Shown here: piece after piece, positions 1 to 8,331 of the stretch
Position numbering within the stretch: position 1 is the first letter of the stretch
Layout: each line of letters begins with the position of its first letter
NCBI GenBank assembly: GCA_900547395.1
Contig: URGP01000026.1
Location: forward strand, 1-16,128
Reading direction: 5' to 3'
DNA from: an uncultured Opitutales bacterium
GTDB lineage: Bacteria; Verrucomicrobiota; Verrucomicrobiia; Opitutales; Intestinicryptomonadaceae
Length of the DNA stretch: 16,128 bases
Made by a program: the position numbers and the translations under genes
The notes under the pieces: model-generated
What the model was told of the DNA's origin: nothing
Database searches by the model: none
The model's input: only the letters and a program-made list of their open reading frames with translations

Positions 1-52
1 TGAAAAACCTATTACCAAAAAAACGCTATTCCACAACCTTTGGTGTTGACCC

Positions 53-79
53 AAAAAACGTTGCTTGGCGTAAGCAACG
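53..79 (-). terminator. Rho-independent terminator behind tRNA-Val
   Basis: Read on the minus strand, a perfect 8-bp stem (CGTTGCTT pairing with AAGCAACG, 59-66 and 72-79) with a 5-base loop is followed by a run of six T (53-58). It lies about 20 bases past the 3' end of tRNA-Val and fits its transcription stop. Confidence 0.75.
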
Positions 80-98
80 GTTCAATGCGGTTTTAAAA

Positions 99-175
99 TG
101 GTGGGAGTAGTCAGATTCGAACTGACGACATCTTGCGTGTGATGCAAGCGCTCTAACCAGCTGAGCTATACCCCC
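99..175 (-). tRNA. tRNA-Val (anticodon CAC)
   Basis: The minus strand folds into a full cloverleaf. The acceptor arm GGGGGTA pairs with TACTCCC (one G-U pair), the D arm is GCTC...GAGC, the anticodon stem CTTGC/GCAAG carries the loop ATCACAC, and the T arm contains TTCGAAT. The anticodon is CAC, which reads the valine codon GUG. The 3' CCA is encoded in the gene (99-101), unlike the neighbouring tRNA-Pro. The 5' end lies only about 12 bases behind a terminator-like hairpin (188-212), so it either has a promoter overlapping that hairpin or depends on read-through from tRNA-Pro. Confidence 0.95.
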
Positions 176-187
176 TTTGAGGCAAAC

Positions 188-212
188 AAAAAAACGCCGA
201 ATTGCGGCGTTT
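188..212 (-). terminator. Terminator-like hairpin between the two tRNA genes
   Basis: On the minus strand, AAACGCCG and CGGCGTTT form an 8-bp stem (192-199 with 205-212) around a 5-base loop and run into seven T (188-194). This is a good intrinsic terminator for tRNA-Pro. It sits immediately before tRNA-Val in the same direction, which is odd if the two were one transcript. Confidence 0.7.
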
Positions 213-225
213 CAACGATTTTTAA

Positions 226-250
226 GCGTTTTGGAAAACGCGCGTTTTTT
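226..250. repeat. Inverted repeat with T-run in the tRNA spacer
   Basis: GCGTTTT-GG-AAAACGC (226-241) is a perfect 7-bp inverted repeat with a 2-base centre. It is followed on the plus strand by GCG and six T. The overlapping AAAACGCGCGTTTT (235-248) is also self-complementary. It could be a weak terminator in the plus direction or chance AT-rich symmetry. Confidence 0.4.
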
Positions 251-257
251 GTTTTAA

Positions 258-2216
<1,959 letters not shown>

Positions 2217-2236
2217 TAGTTTATTTTGAAGGCATG

Positions 2237-2269
2237 AAAAAACCCCGCTTGGCATAAGCGGGGTTTTTT
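2237..2269. terminator. Strong two-way terminator after thiC
   Basis: A perfect 14-bp inverted repeat (2237-2250 with 2256-2269) has a GC core (ACCCCGCTT/AAGCGGGGT) flanked by A6 and T6, and a 5-base loop. It starts 20 bases after the thiC stop and would stop transcription in both directions. Confidence 0.93.
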
Positions 2270-2443
2270 ATTTTTATAAGAAACTTCATGGATATTTTAC
2301 TTTTTCCAAGAGCCCCATATAACTTATTTTCTGTATGAGGAAACGGTAAAAATCGATAAAGCACGATATTCTTTTGTTTTGTATCTTGTGCATATGGCAC
2401 AAATCGTTTGCAGTTTACACATGGAAAATAATGCGAATTGGCA

Positions 2444-2552
2444 AGTCCGAAGTAAAACAAAGATGGAGGGCGGGGCAATAAAAAGGGCTTCACTTATTTT
2501 GAAGCGAAGCCCTGAAATTAAAGTAAAAAACTACCTTTTTATTGCCGTTCCT
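2444..2552. repeat. Nested palindromic repeat, copy A
   Basis: 109 bases matching copy B (2668-2776) at a constant offset of 224: about 98 of 109 positions agree by hand count. The first 70 bases have two mismatches, the last 19 are identical and the AT-rich part between them has drifted. Inside is a 13-bp perfect inverted repeat, GGCAATAAAAAGG (2474-2486) with CCTTTTTATTGCC (2534-2546). Between these is a second hairpin, GGGCTTC...GAAGCCC (2486-2512), which is a terminator in the minus direction. Similarity to copy B resumes further left at 2361-2380 versus 2621-2640 (17 of 20). Confidence 0.85.
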
Positions 2553-2602
2553 ATTTTGATTTTAATAGAGTTTCGAGATGGGGGCTTGGGAGGCATAGGC
2601 GT

Positions 2603-2625
2603 AAAAAAAACGGGCAGGAAGCCCG
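2603..2625 (-). terminator. Minus-strand terminator hairpin
   Basis: CGGGC-AGGAA-GCCCG (2611-2625) is a perfect 5-bp GC stem which on the minus strand runs into eight T (2603-2610). It is a second possible stop for transcription leaving the PEP-CTERM gene. Confidence 0.6.
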
Positions 2626-2632
2626 ATGCTCT

Positions 2633-2685
2633 TTTGTTTTACGAGGCGTAGCGACCTTGTGGTCGTGAGTCCGAAGTAAAACAAA
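2633..2685. repeat. Imperfect cruciform preceding repeat copy B
   Basis: The outer arms TTTGTTTTAC (2633-2642) and GTAAAACAAA (2676-2685) are perfect inverted repeats. The inner arms CGACC (2652-2656) and GGTCG (2661-2665) close a 4-base loop. The corresponding place in front of copy A keeps the outer TTTTGTTTT arm and has a different inner hairpin (TTGTGC/GCACAA) and about 36 extra bases, so structure is kept where sequence is not. Confidence 0.6.
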
Positions 2686-2776
2686 GATGGAGGGCGAGGC
2701 AATAAAAAGGACTTCACTTATTTTGAAGCGAAGCCCTAATATAAATCAAAAGAAAAACCTTTTTATTGCCGTTCCT
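2668..2776. repeat. Nested palindromic repeat, copy B, running into a gene
   Basis: Second copy of the 109-base repeat. The 13-bp inverted repeat is at 2698-2710 and 2758-2770. The right arm contains the stop codon of the PEP-CTERM gene (2763-2765) and continues to 2776, so the last residues of that protein (ERQ and part of the codon before) are encoded by repeat sequence. The inner hairpin keeps its pairing although one C-G pair has become a G-U pair, which argues that the hairpin is under selection or recently copied. Confidence 0.85.
2704..2737 (-). terminator. Terminator of the PEP-CTERM gene (inside repeat copy B)
   Basis: On the minus strand the stem GGGCTTC/GAAGTCC (2730-2736 with 2709-2715) extends inward by GCTT/AAGT to about 11 bp with G-U pairs and a 6-base loop, then TTTTTATT. 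It starts 26 bases past the stop codon at 2763. Confidence 0.75.
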
Positions 2777-4679
2777 GCCCGTTTTTTTGGCGTTTGTAAA
2801 TTGCAAGCCCCAAAACCAGCGCGCCGAAGATTGCCGCATATGTTGCGGGTTCCGGCACTGCGGTGTAGGCTATCATCAATGTGCCGTCTTCAAAGTAAAT
2901 GTTCCAAGTGTCGCCTTCATTGCGTGTGATGACATTAACTTTTTCCAGTCCGCTTTCACTTGTTCCGATATATTCGTCAAACGTGAAAATGTCGGCGGTC
3001 GTGATGATGGCGGCGGTAAGCTCTTCACCCAGGAATCTTGAGAAGTCGAGGATGAGCATTCCGCTCATGTCGGTTATTTCAGAGGTAACATTTAGAGTTG
3101 AAATACCGGTTGTGTCTGCAACAAACGAAAGTGTGCCCGCTGAATTTAGGTTGTAAATAGAGACAGTGTTTTGCGAACCTTCAATTTTGAGTGTTGCGCC
3201 GCTTTCCATTGTAAATACGCCTGCCTTGAATGTATTTGCGCCGGTGCCGATATTTAAACTCGCAGTGCCGAGTATGTCAAATTTGCGATTATCTGCAGAG
3301 AAATCTAAAGTAGAGCCGCCTGTTAGGTTTACTTTTGCGCTTCCTTGAATACCAAAGCCGAGATCTGCATATCCCCCGTTATGTTTGATTGTAGAACCGT
3401 TTTGGATATTCAATACAGAATTTTCCGAGAAGTTGAATGTATATTTATCTGAATTTTGGGTGTGGAATACTTTGCTAAAGTTTGAAGCGTCAACAGTCAT
3501 AACTGCGTTTCCACTGAATATGAAGCTGCCGTATGAACCACCGAGAGAGGCATTCTTAAATATTAGCTGTCCGTTTCCTTCGCCGCTAACTTTTGGGAAT
3601 GTTGCAGTTTTAAGAGTTGAATTGTCAAATGTGACAATCGCATCTTCCGTTACGGCAAGGCTATGATTGTGCTGACCGTTAAATGTTGCGCCGTTTATGA
3701 AATTTAATTTTGTGCTACCACTTACGGTAATTGGGGTTGAGCCCGACAAATTGCGCATCATTGTGGCGCCGTCAATATTGATTGTTGCGGATGTGCCGCT
3801 TGCTTTAATTCCCGGGTTTGAATAAGAAAAATCGCTCAAGAAATTAATGCTTGCACTGTCGTTGATTTCCACGTCTGCAAGACTTACGGTGCCGCCGTTT
3901 TTAACGTCGATTTTAGCACTGTTGTTTAATTGCATTGCGGAAAAGTTTAATGCGGAATTTGTGCCATCGACAGAGGCAACTGCATTATTTGACATAACAA
4001 GCTTAACACCGTTTTGACCTATAAAAGATGAGCCGCCTGAAATGTCAATGCTTGCATTTTGGTCGAACAGGACTTCGTTTAAGGCACCCCAGAAGTTAGT
4101 GTAATTTAAAGTAGCCGCATTTTTTAGAACCAACTTCGAGCTGTCGGTATATATATTCATGCTATTGGCATTTTGCCACATCGACTTGCTCCAAGTAATT
4201 CCGTCAAACGTGAGTGCAGATGAACCTGCCAAATTGATGTTGATAAAACCGCTATTTAAAACAGTGCCGGAGTTAAAGTTAATTTCAGAATCTCCATGTG
4301 CTTTTACAATTAAAAAATTGCCAAAAGTAAGAGTTGCGTTTGATGAGTTAAAAATACCGTCAACTACTTCGAGAGTCGGAGGGTTTTCGCCTGCACCGAA
4401 ATGGTAAGTTGCAGGAGTTTCTGCCGTGCCTTGCATATTTACCGTTGCATTTGTAACAAGCAATTTATTCTCATTCGTTTGCGTGCCGGTGTAGTTTAGT
4501 ATGCTCTTATCTGCGCTCACGCCGGTAACAGAAACCGTGCCGGCATTATTTGGGGCGGTGTCCCAAATTTCGTCTGTCCAGTTATATGTACCTTCGCCGA
4601 GTGTTGCGTTATAATTTGCACCGTAAGCGGACATCGCAAACAATGCAAGTGGAGTTGTCAATAATATGATTTTTTTCAT
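2763..4679 (-). CDS. Large secreted PEP-CTERM surface protein
   Basis: A 638-residue exported protein of unknown specific role. The chosen ATG gives a clear signal peptide, MKKIILLTTPLALFAMSAYG; the frame is open 25 codons further upstream but those lack signal character. The long middle part (about 25-590) is rich in Asn, Ser, Thr and Gly and made of loosely repeated short strands, as expected for a beta-helix or passenger-type surface protein. The C-terminus is a PEP-CTERM sorting signal: Val-Pro-Glu-Pro at 608-611, a hydrophobic span (about 614-628), then a basic tail. In this family the tail is recognised by an exosortase (none in this window). Unlike the second PEP-CTERM protein, which stops after RRRKR, this one continues QKNGQERQ, partly encoded by an intergenic repeat. 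No Shine-Dalgarno sequence is seen. A TTGACT (near 4749-4754) and TATAAG lie upstream but only 14 bases apart, and a small inverted repeat CTTTC/GAAAG is at 4725-4739. Confidence 0.85.
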   Translation of the reverse strand: MKKIILLTTPLALFAMSAYGANYNATLGEGTYNWTDEIWDTAPNNAGTVSVTGVSADKSILNYTGTQTNENKLLVTNATVNMQGTAETPATYHFGAGENPPTLEVVDGIFNSSNATLTFGNFLIVKAHGDSEINFNSGTVLNSGFININLAGSSALTFDGITWSKSMWQNANSMNIYTDSSKLVLKNAATLNYTNFWGALNEVLFDQNASIDISGGSSFIGQNGVKLVMSNNAVASVDGTNSALNFSAMQLNNSAKIDVKNGGTVSLADVEINDSASINFLSDFSYSNPGIKASGTSATINIDGATMMRNLSGSTPITVSGSTKLNFINGATFNGQHNHSLAVTEDAIVTFDNSTLKTATFPKVSGEGNGQLIFKNASLGGSYGSFIFSGNAVMTVDASNFSKVFHTQNSDKYTFNFSENSVLNIQNGSTIKHNGGYADLGFGIQGSAKVNLTGGSTLDFSADNRKFDILGTASLNIGTGANTFKAGVFTMESGATLKIEGSQNTVSIYNLNSAGTLSFVADTTGISTLNVTSEITDMSGMLILDFSRFLGEELTAAIITTADIFTFDEYIGTSESGLEKVNVITRNEGDTWNIYFEDGTLMIAYTAVPEPATYAAIFGALVLGLAIYKRQKNGQERQ

Positions 4680-4889
4680 GATAGGGTAATTTGGTATAAA
4701 TCTAAGATTTAACAAGTTACATAACTTTCTTATAGAAAGCTTTTTCCAAGTCAAGATGTTTTTTATAAAAGTAAAAATTTTTTTTGCAGTGGGTTTTTAT
4801 GCTTTTTTGTCTTGAAATGTTTATGTCTTTTTTATAGCTTTTAAAAAATTTCAAATAAATTATTTAAATTGAATAAAAAGGAAGCAGAA

Positions 4890-5114
4890 ATGTCCGAAGA
4901 AGTAAATATTCCCACAGCGTCAAATGTTCAAACCCCGCAGGCGTCGGCTCCGACTGTCAAAATAAGCGCGTCTTCGCGCCCTGTTGACTTCGGCGCACCT
5001 GTTGCTGAAAGTAAGGAAAGCTCGGTTATGGTGCTTTTGGACGCGGTAAGCGCGGTCGTAGCCATTTCCTTTGCGGCATTGGTTTACATAGACAACGCAT
5101 TTAAGCTTTTTTAA
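4890..5114 (+). CDS. Small one-span membrane protein upstream of thioredoxin
   Basis: A 74-residue protein I do not recognise. The first 45 residues are polar, rich in Ala, Pro, Ser and Thr (disordered-looking). Residues 46-66 form one hydrophobic span, followed by a short tail ending FKLF. The ATG at 4890 has one of the few good Shine-Dalgarno sequences in the window (AAGGAAG, about 8 bases before); a TTG 21 bases upstream is less likely. It lies 14 bases before trxA in the same direction, so the two are probably co-transcribed. A weak promoter candidate is TTGAAA (4812-4817) with TATAGC (4833-4838), but the spacing of 15 is short. Confidence 0.65.
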   Translation: MSEEVNIPTASNVQTPQASAPTVKISASSRPVDFGAPVAESKESSVMVLLDAVSAVVAISFAALVYIDNAFKLF

Positions 5115-5128
5115 TCTAAAAAACAGAT

Positions 5129-5443
5129 ATGGCATTGGTTCATCTTAACAAGAGCAATTTTGACGAAACAATATCGGCAAACAAAGTTGTGCTGGTGGAT
5201 TTTTGGGCGACTTGGTGCGGTCCTTGTAGAATGCTTGCGCCCATTCTCGACCAGGTTGCGGCGGAAGTTCCCGATGTTTGCATCGCGAAGGTCGATGTTG
5301 ACGAAAATCAGGAATTGGCGCAGCGTTTCAACGTGGCGAGTATTCCGACCCTCGTATATTTCAAAAACGGAAAAGTTGTTGAAATGTCGCAGGGGTTGAC
5401 GGGCAAAGACGCAATCAAGGCGGTTCTTGCAAAATTGAAGTAA
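5129..5443 (+). CDS. trxA: Thioredoxin
   Basis: A 104-residue single-domain thioredoxin, the usual length, which reduces protein disulfides in the cytoplasm using electrons from thioredoxin reductase. The redox motif is Trp29-Cys30-Gly-Pro-Cys33 in FWATWCGPCRM, the cis-proline is Pro73 (ASIPTLVYF), and Asp24 matches the buried acid of the family. There is no signal peptide. One extra cysteine is at position 51. It follows the small membrane protein gene by 14 bases, has no Shine-Dalgarno sequence (A-rich leader instead), and ends 20 bases before a hairpin shared with the converging argA. Confidence 0.95.
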   Translation: MALVHLNKSNFDETISANKVVLVDFWATWCGPCRMLAPILDQVAAEVPDVCIAKVDVDENQELAQRFNVASIPTLVYFKNGKVVEMSQGLTGKDAIKAVLAKLK

Positions 5444-5463
5444 TCGGTTTGAAACAAAATTTT

Positions 5464-5494
5464 AAGGCGCGCTTATTTTTGGCGCGCCTTTTTT
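5464..5494. terminator. Terminator shared by trxA and argA
   Basis: AAGGCGCGC (5464-5472) pairs perfectly with GCGCGCCTT (5482-5490) across a 9-base loop, then T-run to 5494 for trxA. The T-run overlaps the stop codon of argA (5493-5495). In the other direction the stem is followed by a weaker TTAAAATTTT. Confidence 0.85.
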
Positions 5495-6800
5495 ATTGCA
5501 AGACGTATTTGAAAACTTTTGAGTTGCGCTTTGACGCCTCATACTTTTTTTGCCGCAAAATCGGCAATTCGGAAGGCGGAACTTCTTCAAATTCGCATAT
5601 ATCTTTAAAAAACGGCGCACTTTTGGTTGACAGCGCAAACAGGGTCTTAAAGTTGCGCTCTTTTGCCGTTTTGCAAACGTATTCAACCATCGTCTTCCCT
5701 ACATGGTGCCCTTGGTAAAACGGCTGTACATGTAAAGACGCAAGCTCTGCTGCACCCTCTGTAATGTCTAAGAGGCTTACAAAAGCGATTATGCTGCCGT
5801 CCATTTCATAGACGAAGTAAGTGTTTATTTTACTTCTGATTTCTTCAAGAGAACGTCGGACGAGGTTTTGCTCTTTCGTGGAATTTTGCGAAAGGTTGTA
5901 GATTATGTTTGCGTCGGCTTCGGTTGCGGGGCGTATTTTTTGGTATTCATCGGCATAAATCATTGTACCTGAGCCGACTTTTTCAAATACCTCGGTAAGG
6001 ATTGCGGCAAATTCTCTGCCGTCCAAAATATGGGCGCGGGGGGTATTGCCGGAGCGCAGGGCTTTAACCGCGAATTTAACCTTGTCGAAAACCCTCGTGT
6101 CCAACTTGTTTTTGCGGAGCTCAAAAGTTTCCTCCGCCTTGTCGAGCGGAATAGAAACGGCTTTTTCGTTTTCAACGGCAAGACCTTTTGTTTCGGTCAT
6201 ATAAATCAGTTTTGACGCTTTCAAAGCGATGGCAGTTTCCGCCGCAAGCTCGTCGGAATTAAGCCTGAACACCTTGCCTTTTCTGTTTACCGCGATTGGG
6301 GATATTATCGGAATTATACCCAGACCTAAAAGTTGTTTTAAGGTGTCGAAATCTATTTTGTCTATTCTGCCCGCGTTTAAAAAATCGACTCCCGAAATTA
6401 TGCCGACTTCGGTTGCGCGAATTGCATTTGTTGCCGCGGTTTTTATTTCTAAAACCGCGAACGCCTCTTGGATTTTCTGCATCGCGCTTGCGGAAACTTC
6501 GCGGGCAAGCTCCAAAGTGGCGTCATCAACGGGATTGTTGCCGTAAACGTCAGTCAGTTGTATCCCGCGCAGTGAGCCGAGCTGTTTTAGCTGTTTTCCT
6601 ATGCCGTGGACTATCACGACGTTTATGTTCAGACTGCGCAAAACGGCGATGTCGGTTGCAAGGTTTGAGAAATTGCCGCAATCGACAACGCTGCCGTCAA
6701 TGGATATTACGAATATCTGGTCGCGGTAAAGCGGGACGTATTCGAGAATTGACCTCAAATCCGCCGCCTTTATTTTACGGCTGCCCGATAGCGTTTGCAT
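5493..6800 (-). CDS. argA: N-acetylglutamate synthase (amino-acid kinase fold plus GNAT)
   Basis: First committed step of arginine synthesis: transfers acetyl from acetyl-CoA to glutamate in the cytoplasm. The 435-residue length and order match ArgA. An amino-acid-kinase-like domain (about 1-283) contains VIVHGIGKQL (63-71), GIIPIISPIA (161-170) and the block LNSDELAAETA (180-190). A GNAT acetyltransferase domain (about 288-435) contains KIRPATEADA and the acetyl-CoA loop YQGHHVGK (362-369). The kinase-like domain of ArgA is normally regulatory and binds arginine; here the usual VHGGGP reads VHGIGK, in keeping with a non-catalytic site. The ATG lies 4 bases past the efp stop, so both genes form one transcript. 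Confidence 0.92.
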   Translation of the reverse strand: MQTLSGSRKIKAADLRSILEYVPLYRDQIFVISIDGSVVDCGNFSNLATDIAVLRSLNINVVIVHGIGKQLKQLGSLRGIQLTDVYGNNPVDDATLELAREVSASAMQKIQEAFAVLEIKTAATNAIRATEVGIISGVDFLNAGRIDKIDFDTLKQLLGLGIIPIISPIAVNRKGKVFRLNSDELAAETAIALKASKLIYMTETKGLAVENEKAVSIPLDKAEETFELRKNKLDTRVFDKVKFAVKALRSGNTPRAHILDGREFAAILTEVFEKVGSGTMIYADEYQKIRPATEADANIIYNLSQNSTKEQNLVRRSLEEIRSKINTYFVYEMDGSIIAFVSLLDITEGAAELASLHVQPFYQGHHVGKTMVEYVCKTAKERNFKTLFALSTKSAPFFKDICEFEEVPPSELPILRQKKYEASKRNSKVFKYVLQ

Positions 6801-6804
6801 GTTT

Positions 6805-7362
6805 TTATGCGCGGCTTACGTAGGAATTGTCTTCGGTGCGGATTTTCAAAACATCGCCTGTCTTGATGAAAAGCGGAACCTGCACGACAATGCCGTTTGC
6901 CAATGTAACGGGCTTGGTCGGGGCTGAGGAGGTATCGCCTCTCAAACCTTCGCTTGCTTCCGCGACTTCAATGTTGATGTTTGCAGGAAGCTCCAATGAC
7001 ACCGGTTCGTCGTTTACAAAAAGAATTGTGTATTCATGTCCTTCGACGAGCCATTTTTTGTCTTCGCCCAAAATCGATTCCTGAATTGAATAGTCTTCAA
7101 ATGTTTCGGGGTGTATGAAGTGGTAAACATCGCCGTCTATGTATGAAAATTCCAGCCCTTTGTTCGTGGTGTGGCAAAATTCCACAGAGTCTGTCGAGCG
7201 GAATTTAACAGTTGTTGACGAGCCGTTTGCGAGGTTTCTTAAAACTGTCTGCACAAACCCCGCACCTCTTCCCTGCGTGCGGTGGAGCATGCTCATTACA
7301 ACGTGCGGAACGTTGTTGTACATAATAACGTTGTTTTTTCTTATGTCTGTCGGATTTGCCAT
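6805..7362 (-). CDS. efp: Elongation factor P, Arg32 type
   Basis: Ribosome-bound factor that rescues stalling at consecutive prolines. The 185-residue length and three-domain layout (KOW-like about 1-65, then two OB-like domains) are standard for EF-P, and it starts ANPTDIRKNNVIMYNNVPHV. The tip of the first-domain loop reads TQGRGAGF, placing Arg at residue 32 where E. coli has Lys34. EF-P proteins with Arg32 are, in Shewanella, Pseudomonas and Neisseria, rhamnosylated by EarP; the N-terminal alignment to that group (Arg8, VIM 12-14, Pro19, Gly31-Arg32) is gap-free by eye. Whether EarP exists in this organism cannot be seen here. No lysine-modifying gene (epmA, epmB) is nearby. It is the first gene of an efp-argA pair and has no Shine-Dalgarno sequence. 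Confidence 0.95.
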   Translation of the reverse strand: MANPTDIRKNNVIMYNNVPHVVMSMLHRTQGRGAGFVQTVLRNLANGSSTTVKFRSTDSVEFCHTTNKGLEFSYIDGDVYHFIHPETFEDYSIQESILGEDKKWLVEGHEYTILFVNDEPVSLELPANINIEVAEASEGLRGDTSSAPTKPVTLANGIVVQVPLFIKTGDVLKIRTEDNSYVSRA

Positions 7363-7396
7363 GGTGTTTATGTTATGTTGCGATTGAAATAATTTA

Positions 7397-7427
7397 AATA
7401 TATGCTTTAAGAAACCGTTGTAGTCAA
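7397..7427 (-). promoter_or_regulatory. Possible sigma-70 promoter of efp-argA
   Basis: On the minus strand a TTGACT (7422-7427) is followed after 19 bases by TATATT (7397-7402), or after 18 by ATATAT. The -35 box lies just beyond the stop codon of the upstream transporter gene. Spacing is a little long, so this is a candidate only. Confidence 0.4.
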
Positions 7428-7432
7428 TATTT

Positions 7433-8329
7433 TTATTGCCGCCAATAAAGCGCGGAGAATATTGCGGTTAAAATCATTATCGCTCCCAATGCCCTGCGAA
7501 GTGCGGAATTGCCGTCAAGTTCGCGGAGTTTCATTGATTTTGCCCCGAGAGCGTAAATTAGGGCAATGGCGATTATTCCGCGCGTGTTGAAAAGTATGTT
7601 GGACATGGCGGCTCCGACTTTTCCTGTTATGGAAATAAACATCAAAAAGCTTTCGCCGACTAACATAATCGACGATATTGCGCCGAATGCCACGGTTTCG
7701 GCGTTTGATTTTTTAAGCTCGGAGATTAGTTTCGGTATAAACGGAATTACGGAAACTGGCATCGCAACCGTCGTAAGCGCAATCATTGAGCGCGTTGAAA
7801 AATTCGGCGCGTATTTTTGCATAAGAACATCGCATACTGCGTACGAGGCGCAGGCGCAGAGCGCGAGAAAAACCGTAAAGCGGAACTTTTGTCTGCCCGG
7901 TTTTCCCTTTGACTTTCCCATTAGAAAAACCGCCGCACAGCACATCGTACCCGCAAAGATAATCGAACTTGGCAGTTTTGCATGCAACATGATGTTTGAA
8001 AACATCAAGACAAAGAGTATTTTTACGCCCATAATCGGGGTCATAAGGCTTACTTCTCCGCGTTCGGCGCAAATGAAAGTAGCGAGGTTTCCCGCCGCGC
8101 AAAACACCCCCGCAAGCAGGGGTTGCCATATTATTGAAATTTCGGGAAGGGCGGGGGCAAAAAATATTTGAGGGATAAAAACCGCTCCTGAAAGCAGGTT
8201 GTTCATCGCAAGAAGCGACATTCCCGAAATCGTCTTGTTTTTTGAGGCGCACTTTACGGCTATTACTCCGAATGCGTAGCATGCCGCCGCGAAAACGGGA
8301 AACAATATATCGGGGAAGGGCGGTTGCAT
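7433..8329 (-). CDS. EamA/DMT-type transporter, about ten membrane spans
   Basis: A 298-residue integral inner-membrane protein. About ten hydrophobic spans can be seen in two halves (roughly 5-138 and 150-295) separated by a basic loop GKSKGKPGRQKFR near 138-150. This length and internal duplication are those of the drug/metabolite transporter (EamA) superfamily, whose members move small metabolites or amino acids; the substrate cannot be told from sequence. The ATG lies 2 bases after the stop of the phosphatase gene, so the two are translationally close and surely co-transcribed. No terminator is visible between this gene and efp, only a possible efp promoter. Confidence 0.8.
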   Translation of the reverse strand: MQPPFPDILFPVFAAACYAFGVIAVKCASKNKTISGMSLLAMNNLLSGAVFIPQIFFAPALPEISIIWQPLLAGVFCAAGNLATFICAERGEVSLMTPIMGVKILFVLMFSNIMLHAKLPSSIIFAGTMCCAAVFLMGKSKGKPGRQKFRFTVFLALCACASYAVCDVLMQKYAPNFSTRSMIALTTVAMPVSVIPFIPKLISELKKSNAETVAFGAISSIMLVGESFLMFISITGKVGAAMSNILFNTRGIIAIALIYALGAKSMKLRELDGNSALRRALGAIMILTAIFSALYWRQ

Positions 8330-8331
8330 TG

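Larger units (their letters stand above)
2270..2762. other. Gene-free, repeat-rich stretch between thiC and the PEP-CTERM gene
   Basis: No open frame here resembles a protein. The stretch contains two copies of a nested palindromic repeat, a large imperfect cruciform (2633-2685) and three minus-strand hairpins with T-tracts. A further small hairpin, TTGTGC-ATATG-GCACAA, lies inside copy A's left part near 2390. A 17-base block (AAAAAAACGGGCAGGAA, plus strand at about 2604-2620) recurs inverted inside the end of the PEP-CTERM gene (about 2772-2788). The stretch lies between two converging genes. Confidence 0.7.

Noticed and set aside
2390..2412. Sigma-54-like TGGCAC...TTTGC
   Set aside because: The GG and GC are 12 bases apart instead of 10, and no gene follows.
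2444..2600. Repeat copy A as the remains of a second PEP-CTERM gene
   Set aside because: Only the last few codons (ERQ-stop) match; no anchor, PEP motif or further coding similarity can be read upstream on the minus strand, so a repeat is the simpler view.
2379..2929. Plus-strand open frames in the repeat region
   Set aside because: The frames at 2379-2651 and 2687-2929 arise from the repeat and from the antisense of the PEP-CTERM gene, with no protein-like composition.
6296..6823. 175-codon plus-strand frame opposite argA
   Set aside because: It is rich in Arg, Leu and Cys as expected from the antisense of a coding frame, and argA is clearly real.
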